Assembly: GCF_025399195.1 (NCBI RefSeq)
Contig: NW_026252141.1
Coordinates: forward strand, 62,001 to 126,000
Direction of reading: 5' to 3'
Source of the DNA: Umbelopsis ramanniana AG
Taxonomy: Eukaryota; Mucoromycota; Umbelopsidomycetes; Umbelopsidales; Umbelopsidaceae
DNA length: 64,000 bases
The translations under genes were made by a program, and so were the position numbers. Shown here piece by piece: positions 12,256 to 24,341 of this stretch. How positions within the stretch are numbered: the stretch's first letter is position 1; the number at the start of each line of letters is the position of its first letter. A model generated the notes under the pieces. It made no database searches. It saw only the letters and a list, made by a program, of their open reading frames with translations, and was not told the DNA's origin.

Positions 12256-13551
12256 TTAATTCTTTTCGTCGTTGGTGGTGAGGACTTCGTCAGCCGGAGC
12301 ATCGGTGGGCTGGACATCGGAGGGTTGACTCTCAATGTCCGTTTCGCTGCGAATACCAAAAAGTTCACGGCGTTCTTGTTCTTGTCTCTCCTTATCGAAC
12401 CCGCCAATGCCAGGTTCAGGAACAGGGAAAAAGTGATAGGCGGCAATACCCACGATGACAATGACATAGGCAACGGGGTACAACCAGGTCACAGTATAAC
12501 CAAATAGACCCAAGCCAAAGATCAAGCCGTAGAAATCCGAAGTCAGCAGAGACAAGTTGAAAACGACTGCTCCGGCCATTCGGAACATGATAGGGCCCAA
12601 AGAGTAAATACAGAACATACAAACAGTGTAGACGACCATCATGCCAATGGAGAAGGAGTCCTTGGAGAATTCGGCAAATTCATGGCGTTCCAAGATCATA
12701 AGCTGAACAAAGTTGATGAAGGTGGCGAAAAAGCTGAGCATACCCACTACTTCGTAGTGAGGATGTTTACGGATCATAAACTCTTCACCCACGTTGGAGA
12801 AACCATACAGAGTGGCACCAAGGATACAAAACAAGTCGCCCTTGACGGCATCCACAGCGCCATAGTTCTTGCCGGTCAACACATCGGAGACCACCAACAA
12901 GGCTAGACCACACAAGGCGATGATCACACCCACATACTGAAGCCAGCGGTATCTAGCACGCAGGCAAAAGAACGACAAGATCATAACCACAGGGGTGGTC
13001 CAGGCGTCCAGCAACATGGCGGATAGGAGAGACGTATACTGGTAGGCCTTGACGACGAAATAGTTACCTTCCACATCGATAAAAGCCAAGATAAAGTAGA
13101 ACAAGGCTCGACGGCGAAACTGATACAACCAGCCCTTGAAACCACGCTTGTAGATAGCAACGGTATTGTATACGACGGCTACGATAAGACTAACAACCAC
13201 GGTGAGTGACATGAGACCCCCTCCATCATTTTTATGGGCTCACTTACTAGTTGAAAAAGGTCTGGGTGGTAGGCATGGCATTGGCAGCCAACAACGTAGT
13301 GGTAACATTGGTACCCGTGATGCACAGAGACAGGACTAGGCAAGCGTTAAAAGAGGGGTCGAATGAAAAAAACAAAGGAGGCGATCGATCTACTTACATT
13401 GACCCAGTAGTAACACCTTCAAAAACTTTGGATCCTTCAAGAACTGCAAGCGTTCTTTCAGTGTACGGTGTTCTGCTAGTGGCATGGGTGGAGGCTTGAC
13501 ATAGTCAACGAACCTCTGCCACTTTGTCTTTTCCTGTTCTTCTGGCATCAT
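12256..13551 (-). CDS. SLC35F1/F2-type (DUF914) solute transporter
   Basis: Three exons: 13551-13398, 13335-13248 and 13189-12256, giving 391 residues. The protein has about ten hydrophobic helices and the drug/metabolite-transporter layout of the SLC35F group. Visible family features are FFNYLIVAVVYNTVA, then NYFVVKAYQYTSLLSAMLLD, then GDLFCILGATLYGFSNVGEE, then LLTSDFYGLIFGLGLFGY. The N-terminus (MMPEEQEKTKWQRFVDYVK) and the acidic C-terminal tail after residue 340 are cytosolic in such proteins. Substrates of fungal members are not established; nucleotide-sugar, purine or thiamine-like transport has been proposed for relatives. It is divergent from the TBP gene, sharing a 733-bp upstream region. 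Confidence 0.88.
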
Positions 13552-14284
13552 GTTGTCAAGAGTGTTAAAAGAGGTGATCGATCTGATTCACACTGGGCCA
13601 GTGGGATAGCTGATTTGTTTTCCTCATAAAAAACACAAGAGTAAAAATTTTCAGCTGCGGCCATTGGAACACGCCGGAATCGGAGAAAGAAACTGATTGG
13701 AATCTTTCTCCGTTGTGTCTCCCTTTTTCGCCTTAGAAACTTCCCTTTTGCGCACTCTCATCCGACTCGCAACGGTTTCTAACCTACTTCTTTCCATCCA
13801 AGAAGTTCTCTTTCCAATGAATGCGCTCTCCAGGTAGGCCAAAACTAAACTTAAACCGACGCCAGGCATGTTTCGACAGGTTATAAGTCGGCGCTGCTCC
13901 CCCCCTTGCGCGTGGTGATGCCAACCCACGGTGTGACTGGGGGTGAGGGGAAGTGGATTTAAGACCAAAAGAGATTACTTAATTCTAATAATTTTCAACA
14001 TGTTTAAGAGAGGATTTTAATGAGGTTGCTAGATTTCAAAGCAGCTTGCTATTTTATTTTCTCGCTGAAAGGAGAGAAGAAAGAAAGAGAGTCAGTAAAT
14101 TCCCAGCCCAGCTCCCCCATTTTTTTTTTTTTCTTGGGAGCGGACCCGAGTCAGAGATAGCGAAAAGGTATAAAAAGGAGGTGGTCTCGTTTTTTTTTGG
14201 GACTTTACTTGTCATTCTGGTCTGGGTCACCTCTCCTTTTATTTTTCTCATCCAAACCACCCCCTCCACTCTGATTAGTCAATT
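13552..14284. promoter_or_regulatory. Divergent promoter region of SLC35F gene and TBP
   Basis: This interval of 733 bp separates the two start codons. It contains homopolymer C and T runs (13900-13905 and 14120-14131) and, on the TBP side, a clear TATA box listed separately. No convincing reading frame is present. Confidence 0.5.
14169..14176 (+). promoter_or_regulatory. TATA box of the TBP gene
   Basis: TATAAAAA preceded by GG and followed by GGAGG lies 109 bp upstream of the TBP start codon, a plausible distance for a TATA element plus a 5' leader of 50-80 nt. The core promoter call is inference from spacing and match. Confidence 0.6.
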
Positions 14285-15218
14285 ATGTCGGGATTCAACA
14301 TTGCCACCCCAGCAGCCATGCAGACCCCATCGCTGCCCACGCCTCATCACCCATCTCCATTTGCCGTGCCATCGACCCCTGCTCCCATCGATGCGCCTAC
14401 GCCAAGTAGAGATCAGAACCCTTACATGGTGGCTGGCATTACTCCCACATTGCAGTAAGCATGGCCGTTGCGTTGCATGCATGGGGGTCATTTAATCCTA
14501 AATTCTGCTTTTTTATAGAAACATTGTCGCTACGGTCAACTTGGATTGCCGCTTGGATCTGAAAACCATTGCTCTCCATGCCCGCAATGCAGAGTACAAT
14601 CCAAAGGTACCTATCCATGTTAGATAAGAGTCAACCTTGGGAGGGGTTGACTCTTGTTTGAGATATTCCTTGTGTCCAGAGCTAAAGCTTTTTGCTTTTT
14701 TTTTTTTGTTTTGCTCAATAGCGTTTCGCTGCTGTTATCATGCGTATTCGTGACCCAAAGACGACGGCCTTGATCTTTGCATCGGGCAAGATGGTGGTGA
14801 CAGGTGCCAAATCCGAAGATGACTCAAAGTTGGCTTCGCGAAAGTACGCTCGTATCATTCAAAAGCTTGGTTTCCCTGCAAAGTTCACAGACTTTAAGAT
14901 TCAAAACATTGTTGGTTCTTGTGATGTCAAGTTTCCAATTCGTCTTGAGGGTCTGGCTTACTCTCACGGACATTTCAGCTCCGTAAGTTTGACATCGCTA
15001 GCGTAATAGCTTCTTTGTTGCTGCCCATGACTGACATCATCCTTCAGTATGAACCTGAATTGTTTCCGGGTCTTATCTACCGTATGGTGAAGCCTAAGAT
15101 CGTCTTGCTTATTTTCGTTTCTGGAAAGATTGTGCTGACGGGTGCCAAGGTGAGGGAGGAAATCTACCAAGCTTTCCAAGCCATCTACCCAGTATTGCAG
15201 GAATTCCGCAAACCATGA
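14285..15218 (+). CDS. TBP: TATA-box-binding protein
   Basis: Four exons: 14285-14454, 14519-14606, 14722-14982 and 15048-15218, giving 229 residues. TBP nucleates RNA polymerase I, II and III initiation complexes. A variable Pro/Thr-rich N-terminal arm of about 56 residues (starting [13 protein letters not shown]) is followed by the two-repeat saddle. Repeat 1 contains [40 protein letters not shown] and [16 protein letters not shown]. Repeat 2 contains [39 protein letters not shown] and [19 protein letters not shown]. The sequence is nearly invariant in the core. It has its own TATA box and is divergent from the transporter gene. Confidence 0.98.
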
Positions 15219-15937
15219 AAGAAACCTATCCACATCGTCGGTAGTATTGTACAGTTTATTAACCTCCCCTTCTTCTTTTCTACCACAAAATTTCCAACTC
15301 ACAACCCCCCCCCCCCAATTTTAAAACAATACTTGTAAATTAGCTGCTTTTCCTTGCATATTTTTTAAAGAGAAAGAAGTACACTTTGAAAAAATCAAAA
15401 AACACACAAATTAAATACATAATTTCTTTCTTCTTCACTGTAAAAACTTGTCTATTGACGCGTTACCGTGTCATCAGCGCTCGCGGTTACACCGTTCTCA
15501 GCTGCTCCAGATGGTTTGAGTTAGTCAACGCCTATGGCCGACCGGTTGGGATTTCATGGGTGCTGACCTCATGGGGGATCACGGTTTGAGGTACTTTGTG
15601 GAAACTCACTATGGTTTGTTTGAAAAGAGGTCTCCTTCCGTTCACTGTCTTCGGCATCGGCGCTATTTGCGGACGCTGCCGAATGAGACGGAAACGTTTG
15701 TTAAGAGGATAACGCACTCGAACAAGGCATTCATGGCAACGGATACACTTTAAACTATAATTTAGCATGTCAAGATAATTTAATTGTCTAGGTTGTCATA
15801 GTAGGCCGCATCGATAGCAAGACAACAGCTGGTCATCGGCAGGGTCTGAAACCTTGTCAGGCCATGTTCCATTACAAGCACAGCATAGGGTGTTTTTTTT
15901 CCAACCGCTTGCCTTCCTTTCCACTCTTCCTTCCATC
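15219..15937. other. Intergenic, no supported gene
   Basis: This 719-bp interval holds the TBP 3' end (a C homopolymer at 15306-15315 and AT-rich sequence to 15440) and the upstream region of the FAD dehydrogenase. Short frames of 60-80 codons occur on both strands between 15532 and 15770 but none shows conserved motifs or splice logic. Confidence 0.45.
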
Positions 15938-17952
15938 ATGGTACTTGGAAAGCATGGATTCGCCTTGACTCCTCTAACCGCTGATAAAACCACCCGTCTG
16001 CAACGAAATGCTCAGTATAAACAGGTCAGTAAGAGCAATCAATTTATATTTATCAGTGAGGGGTTCCGAAACAAACCCAAAGTCTTGTCAATGAACACAT
16101 GCACTTAAATGAACACATGCACTGAACACATGCACTTCAATCTAGATCGAACAAGCTGACATTGCCTACTTCCGCTCCATTCTACCGGAATCAAGCATCC
16201 TGGAAGAATCCTCATGTCCTCAGGACACTTATCTGGCTTTCTTAACCGACTGGTATAATTTGTATCGTGGAAGTTCCGCCGTTGTTTTACTCCCGACAAC
16301 CACCGACCAGGTCCTAGCCATCCTAAAATACTGTAACGATCACCATATTGCCGTCGTGCCTCAAAGTGGCAATACCAGTGCTTCAGGAGGTGAGTTGAAC
16401 ATGCATGTTGTATGAACATCACTTCTCTTGACTCATGGTTGGCCCTGAATAGGCTCGGTTCCTGTTTTCGATGAAATTGTCGTCAGCACAAAGAAAATGG
16501 AGAATATAAGGTCTTTCGATCCTTTGTCTGGAGCACTTGTATGTGATGCTGGTTGCAACTTGGAGACTTTGGACACCTATCTTGCTCAGTATGGCTATCA
16601 AATCCCCCTGGACCTTCCTGCCAAGCATTTGTGTCGGATAGGTGGTAATGCCGCTACCAATGCTGGCGGTATTCGGCAGATGCGTTTTGGTAACCTTCAT
16701 GGATCCATCATGGGCTTGGAAGTGGTGTTGGCCGATGGCACTGTGCTTGATAACTTGTCAACGATGAGAAAAGATAATACGGGATATCACCTCAAGAATT
16801 TGTTTATTGGTTCCGAGGGAACCTTGGGGTATATCACCGCTGTGTCCATCCAAGCAGTTCGTGTTCGACCGGCTGTCAATGTATTGATGATTGGGTTCCC
16901 TTCCTATGATCACGTTGTTAAGGCATATGACCTATGCAAGAAACGACTGAGTGAAACTATATCCGCCTTTGAAGTCTTAGACCAAGACTCTGTGCGCTGT
17001 GTGCAGCAAGTCGGTTTTCAAGTACCCGAGGGATCGCCCTTTCCCATAAGCTCAGATGAAGCATTCTATGTTGTCATGGAAACCGCTGGAAGTATTGAGG
17101 AAGACGAAAAAAAGGTACGTATTGGAAACCAAAGGGAAGGGCATGCTTAATGGGAGAACTTACACCGCATGAAACAGAGAGTGCAAAATTTCTTGGACGA
17201 GTTACGCAGTTCAGATATTGCCACAGATGGAGCCATTGCTACAACTGCCGAAGCGGTAAGAAAGAGAAAAGCTCTACTACAGGTTTCCTTGCTTAATGTA
17301 TTTATTGGTATGTGCCTTTTTTCAGCGTGAAAGCTTCTGGTCATGGCGCACAAAATTGCCACCGTCCATTGTTCAAACTGGCCCACACTCCATTCATTTT
17401 GATATTTCTATGCCTATCCCAAAGCTCTATCAAGTTGTCTATGACACAAGAGAGTGGATGAACAAGCAGGGTATCATTGGGCGTGACGTTGTAGCAGTGT
17501 AAGCATCTATTCCTCTTGCATACAAATCAATATCTTGCCCATGTTTACCATTTGTTGTTAGGTATGGCTATGGTCACGTTGGAGACGGTAATCTGCATTT
17601 GACCATTCCGGCATTAATTGATAGTGAGGAATTGCGGGAAAAAATTGATGAATTCATTTACACTTGGCTAAGTACGTCTACCCTGTTCTCCAATGATAAT
17701 CCCATGCTGACTTCTTGTTCCATAGCTCAATACTCTGGCAGTGTTAGTGCTGAGCATGGCATTGGTCTGATGAAGGCTCCATATCTCACCTACACCAAAA
17801 GTGTCACCATGGTGAATCAAATGCAAAGGATCAAAAACATGTTTGATCCCAATGGAATTCTCAACCCTTACAAAGTGTTTCCACAAGAACATGAGTTGTT
17901 GGAAGGACAAGCTGTCAAGAGACGAGTTCAAGCAGCTAGGTGTGGGTGTTAG
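15938..17952 (+). CDS. FAD-linked D-2-hydroxyglutarate / D-lactate dehydrogenase
   Basis: Seven exons: 15938-16024, 16146-16389, 16453-17114, 17178-17255, 17326-17498, 17562-17671 and 17726-17952, giving 526 residues. It belongs to the VAO/FAD_binding_4 group (yeast Dld2/Dld3, animal D2HGDH) and oxidises D-2-hydroxy acids to 2-oxo acids. Family blocks are IGGNAATNAGGIRQMRFGNL, LEVVLADGTVLDNLSTMRKD, IGSEGTLGYITAVSIQ, the metal/substrate His motif YGHVGDGNLHL and SAEHGIG. The FAD loop reads PQSGNTSASGG (residues 101-111) where PQGGNTGLVGG is usual. The chosen ATG gives only a short N-terminus (MVLGKHGFALTPLTADK), so mitochondrial import is uncertain and an upstream exon may exist. Intron 6 is 54 nt, in frame and stop-free. 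Confidence 0.9.
16091..16140 (+). repeat. Short tandem repeat inside an intron
   Basis: Three copies of GAACACATGCACT begin at 16093, 16111 and 16124, at the 3' end of intron 1 of the dehydrogenase gene, immediately before the acceptor at 16145. The copies are identical over 13 bp. Confidence 0.9.
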
Positions 17953-18211
17953 TAGAAGAGCAGAGCCAGTGTAGGCTGCACTCACAGGACCATGGCTTTG
18001 CTTGCTGGTAGTTTTTCTATGTATTGGATGATAAATAAAACAATGCCTTTGCTTTTAACATGCCTCAGCGTGAACAACTGGATTGCCTTAACGAGGGACA
18101 ATAGCAGTCACTAGGAATTCATTCTTACCCGTGAAAGATCAGCTATGGCAAGCTGCTTGCCCGTCGAAGTAGTTTGTTCTCTTTCGTTCGGCTTTGATCC
18201 AACTGCAACCA

Positions 18212-21200
18212 ATGAACTATCCTCCACAACCTCCCTATGCTCGGCAGTATGGCACTTCGACACCGCCCATTCCATCTCAACAACAACCACCATTGAACGC
18301 TCCCATGCCTCGTTCTGCATCCGCTGCTCCTCATCTTGGACCATCTGCACCTCAGTCTGGACTGAAATTACCACCACCCGGCATGCCATATAGACAACCT
18401 TCTCCAGGCCCTCCTGGCCGACAACCATCCCCGAGTTTGATGCCGCGATCGTCTTCTCCTGCCATGCAGAGAGGACGAAGGCACTATCCTAATGCCCAAA
18501 TGCAACCTCAACAGGGACCTGTTGCGTCGCCACCGCCTCAGTTCTTTTCTCCCGTGGCATCAGCTCCCCAGTCCAATGGATTTACAAGTGCTTCACCGCC
18601 TGTCCAGTCACCGACACCAACGATACCTTATAATCCCAATGCCCATCAGCCTTATAACGCCGCTATGCAAGGCATGGCCAACTTATCGATGAATGGTGCT
18701 GTTCATGTTCCTCTTATCGGTCAGCCTCCTCAAATCCATGACTTGTTTGCCCAGCCTCCTTCCATCGTCTTACCTCCAAACGTAAGCTATCCCTATTGGC
18801 CCGTAGAGCGGTACCCCAAAATTTAATTCCTGGTACTCATTAATTTTTTGTCTCTTTTTCAAAGTCGGCTGTCACCGCGGCCGCAACAGTTCAATGCTCT
18901 CCGCGCTTAAAGAAGTGTACATTGAATCATATTCCAAACACAGATGGATTGCTTCGAAAGTCAAAGTTTCCTTTGGCTGTTGTTCTCAACGAATATCCAA
19001 GCGATGGCTCGGGTGATATCGACATCCCACTGGTCGTTGATACCAACATTACTCGATGCAAGCGCTGCAATGCTTATATTAATCCATTTGTTACATTTTT
19101 AAGCAGTGGTCAGTGGCGATGCAATATGTGTGGTGTTGACAATGATGGTAGGTTGGTTTGGGTACTGAAGAAATTGTGCTGATGGGAGTTGACAAAATCC
19201 TCCTTCCCTCTTAGTGCCGCAATACTTTGATTACGATTACAACACGCAGCAGCAAGTTGATAGATGGTCTCGCCCAGAATTGAATTATGGATGTGTCGAG
19301 TACCTTGCGCCTACCGAATACATGGTCAGAGCGCCTCAGCCTCCTGTGTTTTTGTTTGTGATTGATGTATCCGCCACCGCTGTCCAATCTGGAGCTGTAC
19401 TTGCCAGCATAGAAGGCATTATTGCTTCGATGGATAGCCTTCCCAATGAGACGGAGCGTACCAAGATTGGTTTTATCACCGTCGATCAAGCCGTTCATTT
19501 CTATACCTTGATTGATAGCGAACCTACCATGCTCACTGTCTCCGATTTTGAGGACATGTATTTGCCCCGCCCCGCAGGTGATTTGCTTGTCAATCTCCTA
19601 GAAGCCCGAATCGTCGTGGATGATCTTTTGGAACGCATGAAAACCATGTATGCCACGAATGCCAGTCCCACTTGTGCGCTTGGTCCAGCTCTTCAGGCTG
19701 CATTTAAGCTTGTGGTAAGTGAAACAGGGGGAATAACGGGAACATGAGAGTGGTGGTATGGCCTTTTCTGACAGGAACTATTGTGCCTTCTACAGTCTCC
19801 TACTGGTGGAAAAATCGTGTGCATGCAGTCTACTTTGCCTACCAAAGGAGAAGGTTCATTGACTATGCGTGAGGACCCAAAGTTGTATGGCACCAATAAG
19901 GAATCCAGCTTGTTGCAGCCAGGTAATGCTTTTTACAAGACGTTGGCAAAGGATTGTACGAAATCGCATGTCTGTGTCGACATGTTCCTATTTGGACAAC
20001 AGTATAACGACGTAGCCACCATGAGTAAGTTGGGTTTTTTAAAATGGACAGTCTATGGCTAGCTGCATAAGGTCTCACCCGGTTATTTTAGACGTTGTTC
20101 CCCATTACACTGGCGGTAAAACACACTACTACCCCATGTTCAACGGTAACAATGCTGTGATGGCCAAGAAGGTCAAGGAAGAGATTGTTACGTTGTTGAG
20201 CGAAAAGATCGGTATGGAGGCTGTCATGCGTACTCGTACCTCGCCCGGCCTCATATGTAGAGAATTCCACGGCCATTTCACTGTTCGTCAACCTGATATC
20301 ATGGCTCTTCCCAATGTGCCTAGAGATCAGTCCTATGTGGTGGAAATTGGCATTGAAGAAGAAATCAAGTCACCCATTGTCTGTATCCAAACTGCTTTGC
20401 TGTTTACTACCTGCGATGGCGAGCGTCGCGTGCGTGTCATGACCATTGCCTTGCCTGTCACCAACAGCATATCGCAAGTTTTTACTTCGGCTGATCAAGT
20501 CGCTCTCACACATGTCATAGCCCAACAAGGTAGAGTAATGGATGGATGAATAGAGACGTTGATGTGCGTGATAGGTCATAACCTTTTTTATTCAATATTA
20601 GCCCTGAATAAGGCTACTACGACCAAGATCAGCAATGGTGTCGATCATATTGCCGACTCTATTATCAATATTAGCAAAGCGTACGCAAAGGAAATCATGG
20701 TGGCTACAGCAAACAGTGCCAATTCGCTCTCCATTTGTGAGAATCTCAAGTTATTGCCACTCTTATGTCTGGGCTTGATTAAAAATGTAAGATGAACAGT
20801 GTATGCGAGGTCATAAAGCCCCTACCAACATTTAAATACTCATGCTGGTTTACTCCCTTAGGATGCCTTCCGCCAAAACTCCAACGTGCCGTCGGACAGA
20901 CGCGCCATTAGCATCATTCGACTTCGAACCCTGCCCACTGACCGATTTATACCATATCTTTACCCGCAGTTCTATTCATTGCACAATATGCCCCAAGAGG
21001 TAAAGTCGCTAAAGCTGTGATGAAATGAAAGGTGGAGAGGCACTGACAAATGACATCACGTAGGTTGGAGGCACGGATGAGAATAATCAGTTCATTATGC
21101 CACCTGCATTAAATCTTACAAGTGAGAAATTAGAACGATATGGCGCGTATTTGCTGGAAAATGGCCAGGACATGTTCCTCTGGCTAGGCAAAGATGTTGT

Positions 21201-21540
21201 TCCTCAGCTATGCATGGATCTTTTGGGAGCACCCAATATTGAAGCGGTCAAGACGGGCATGATCACGGATTTGCCCGTTCTTCCCAATCCCTTCTCGACT
21301 CGAGTCTCCAAGTTGATAGCCCATATTCGCTCCTCCCGTCGTGGTGCTGAGTACCTTGCTCTTCATGTTGTTAAGGAAGAAGGCGACCAAGGTTTGCGGG
21401 GACAATTCCTCTCCCTCCTTATGGAGGACCGCTTGTTAACTGCCCCCAACATCGCGGGTATGCACCAAGAAAATGCTAATGCTGGCATGAGCTATTACCA
21501 ATGGTTAGGATTCATACGAGCCAAGTGTCAGAAATCATAA
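18212..21540 (+). CDS. SEC24: COPII coat subunit SEC24
   Basis: Eight exons: 18212-18781, 18865-19147, 19215-19714, 19796-20024, 20092-20529, 20602-20786, 20862-20999 and 21064-21540, giving 939 residues. Sec24 with Sec23 forms the inner COPII coat that selects cargo at ER exit sites. The first 190 residues are Pro/Gln/Ser-rich and disordered. Then come TLNHIPNTDGLLRKSKFPLA, the zinc-finger CKRCNAYINPFVTF with WRCNMC, the trunk (PPVFLFVIDVSATAVQSG), a beta-sandwich part (TRTSPGLICREFHGHF), the helical domain (DAFRQNSNVPSDRRAIS) and the gelsolin-like C-terminal domain ending YYQWLGFIRAKCQKS. All domain types expected of Sec24 are present in order and length is normal. Confidence 0.96.
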
Positions 21541-21875
21541 GCATCGGCATTGTTCTTTTAAAAAGTTAAAGCATGGTCCATAGCATTAAAGCAAAGCCAG
21601 CACTCGTTTAGTCAAATAGACATTTTGCAAGCAACTCTGTTATTTCATACATATACATTCCTTTCAATAATGTCAGGATTTTTTTTTCTTCCTTTTGTCT
21701 TGCTGTTGATTCATTCAATGAATGTCTGCGGTAGAAGAACGGAGGGAAACCATGTGCCCAAACAGAAACAGATGATGAAAACTTTTTATGCCATGGATAT
21801 AAAGAAAAATATTACTACATGTGAGAGAGATTCTATGATGGATTGTATTATACTACTATGTAAGCGAGCGTGCGT
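21541..21875. other. Convergent 3' region of SEC24 and MPP10
   Basis: This 335-bp interval lies between the two stop codons of convergent genes and is AT-rich. No gene-like signal is seen. Confidence 0.5.
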
Positions 21876-24208
21876 CTAAGCTTTGAACTTGGACAAGGTC
21901 TCGCTGGAAGCCTTTTTGCCATCCTTATCCAAAATAGAGACATTCTTTTGTCCAATCAATTCCTTGAATGCTTTGCTCTTGGCATGCTTGTTACCGCGAC
22001 CAGGGTTCATCTTCTCAATGACCTTGACTTCTCTTTCCTTCATGACCTTTTCCTTTCTCTTGGACTTCTTCTTAGCCGCGCGTAACTTGGCTCGTTCGGT
22101 TTGGTCTAACTCAGTCTCGCCCTTAACGTCCGTGCGCTTCTTATCAAACACTTCTTCTGGTGCCAATAGCGTTGCATCCGACACATTGACGGGTATGACT
22201 TCTTCCATGCTGATAGCAGCTGCATTGCTGACCACAGTGATTTCAGGCTTGGGTGCTTTGGGAGTGTAATGGAAGTTGCTGAGAGCATCCAATTTCTGGC
22301 AAAGTCCCGAGAACATTTCGTCAATATCGGTATGTTCTTTCTTGAGCTTTTCATCCTTCTCGTTCGTGTGAGCGCCACTGGTTTTCTTGACATAATCATC
22401 TTCGTACAACTCTGCAAGTGACTTCTTAGACTTGCTGTCATCCAACTCCACCAACTTGGAGGGCAAGAAAGGTCGATCCGCAGGGTCTGCCTTGCGTTCA
22501 ACGTCATCGAATTTGTCCTACAAGGTTGTCAGGTTAGTGGGAAGGGACTTGTCAGAAAGATGTAGGTGGAAAAAAAAATTTACCTCGATGATACGTTGCT
22601 TGATAATATCCTCCAGCGATGCTGTTGTTTCTTGCGTTATAACAGGAACAGGCTAATAAGAAAAGATGTTAATAACTGCTGATAGTCCATGCTCCATCTC
22701 AACCCTTGGGGTCAACTCACCTTAGCAGCATGATCAAACTCAAGGTTCTCTTCCAATAAACTGTTGAGTGGGCGAGCCTTTCCAGATGCCTAGCGATGGA
22801 AAGATATTGGTAAGTCAATTGAAAACAGCATACAAATATGCAGACTCTCATTGAAAGATATTTTACCTCTCCTCCCAAAGTCCAGTCCTTAACACCAACG
22901 TTCTGCATTTCGAGTTCTTCGATTTGCTCCTTTATACGCTCGAGTCTCTTTTCGTGACCAGACTTTGAGCCTACTTCCTTATCTTCTTCATCGTCTTCGA
23001 AAAGCGACTTGACCTTGGTAGTATCTTCCTCGTCATCGTCTTCGAGATCACTGGCACTTTCTTCTTCCTCCTCCTCTTCATCGTCATCCATGAAATCCAT
23101 TGCCTTAGCCTTCTTTTTTGGTGCGCTCTTGGGTCGGTCATTTGAGCGATCACCGCGAGTGTAAAATGGTTTGGGTGGTGGTTTGAAGAAATCCGAAAAC
23201 ATGACATCTTTTTGAAAAAAAGGAACCAGAAATAGAATCAAAAAGACAGAGAGGAGGGGATCAGCTATTTGAAAATATGACGAGGCGAGAGGCTGTTTCA
23301 TACGTACCGTTGGCATTTTGTTCTTCATCCTCCTCTTCAAGGTCGTCTTCCAAATCTTCGTCGAAATCAATGTCCTCGTCTAATTCTCGTTCGGATTCAG
23401 ATAACATGTCTTGTTCTTCTTGCTTCTCGGTCCATTGATTGAATTCCTTCAGGTCAAAGAATTCATCATCCACTTCGGTTGGTTTTGTAGTTCGAGTTGG
23501 TCTAGAAAGTCATGTTATGTCAGTTGATGCAGTTCAATTCCAGTAGGTTGGCAATCTTGATCCAGACAAATCATTACCTATCGTCAAACTCTTGGAGGTC
23601 CAAAGCATCATCTTCCTCTTCTTCAACTTCGATGTCCTTGAATTTATCTTGTTCATCATCTTCTTCGAGTTCTCCTTCTTCCTCGTCTGACTGCTCTTCC
23701 AAGGCATCCTTAAAGTCGGCAGTTTCGTCGCTTCCAAGATCTTGTTCAAAGTCGTCGGTCTCGTCCATAGCTTCTAATTCGCTATCTTCATTGGCTCCAT
23801 CTAGGCCATCGCTCGATTGTGATTCTTCCTCCTCTTCAAAGTATTCAAGCTGTTCCTTTGCGTACGCTATGAACGGATTGTTCTGCAATGCCAATTCTTC
23901 CCAGATCTGCTCATTATCGAAGCCTTCGGTGAGTAATTCGTCAAAAGGTGAGAACTGTACTGTTTCAATCTTTTTTGCTATTGTGTGGAATGAAAAAAAA
24001 AAGTTAGTGCAGTCATGCATGGTGTGATTGAGTAGAAATGCTGTAACTAACCTGTGTCGAAGAGATTTTTGGCGGCGGCAATAGCTTTGGCTGCACTTTT
24101 CTCGTCTTTGGCAAAAAAGATTTGAGGCTTCTCAATCACGTCTTTCACAAAGGTGTCCAAGACGCTGACGGGCTGCTTGGCTTGTTGAGACCTGCGAGTG
24201 CCAACCAT
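21876..24208 (-). CDS. MPP10: U3 snoRNP component MPP10
   Basis: Seven exons: 24208-24052, 23977-23578, 23501-23308, 23207-22867, 22789-22721, 22652-22584 and 22517-21876, giving 623 residues. Mpp10 is part of the U3 snoRNP/SSU processome in the nucleolus, needed for early 18S rRNA cleavages with Imp3 and Imp4. The signatures are the N-terminal block (SVLDTFVKDVIEKPQIFF), long Asp/Glu-rich tracts, MFSDFFKPPPKPFY, RLERIKEQIEELE, SGKARPLNSLLEENLEFDH, TASLEDIIKQRIIEDKFDDV and the basic C-terminal region (KLRAAKKKSKRKEKVMKE). The chosen ATG lies only 33 bp from an assembly gap, so an additional upstream exon cannot be excluded, although the start fits the family. Confidence 0.93.
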
Positions 24209-24241
24209 TGAATGAGCTTAAGTGAGTCGATTCGAGTTTCC

Positions 24242-24341
24242 NNNNNNNNNNNNNNNNNNNNNNNNNNNNNNNNNNNNNNNNNNNNNNNNNNNNNNNNNNN
24301 NNNNNNNNNNNNNNNNNNNNNNNNNNNNNNNNNNNNNNNNN
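24242..24341. other. Assembly gap (100 N)
   Basis: Exactly 100 N separate two contigs, which is the usual placeholder for a gap of unknown size. It lies in the upstream region of MPP10. True distance and content here are unknown, and the neighbouring GH3 gene is linked to MPP10 only through scaffolding. Confidence 0.95.

Noticed and set aside
13651-13968. 105-codon minus-strand frame in the TBP upstream region
   Set aside because: It is low-complexity and basic, lies in a divergent promoter and shows no motif.
15796-15993. Minus-strand frame with two CxxC pairs (CCAC and CYRC) resembling a zinc ribbon
   Set aside because: It runs antisense to the first exon of the dehydrogenase and has no start or splice support. 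The Cys pairs are probably chance.
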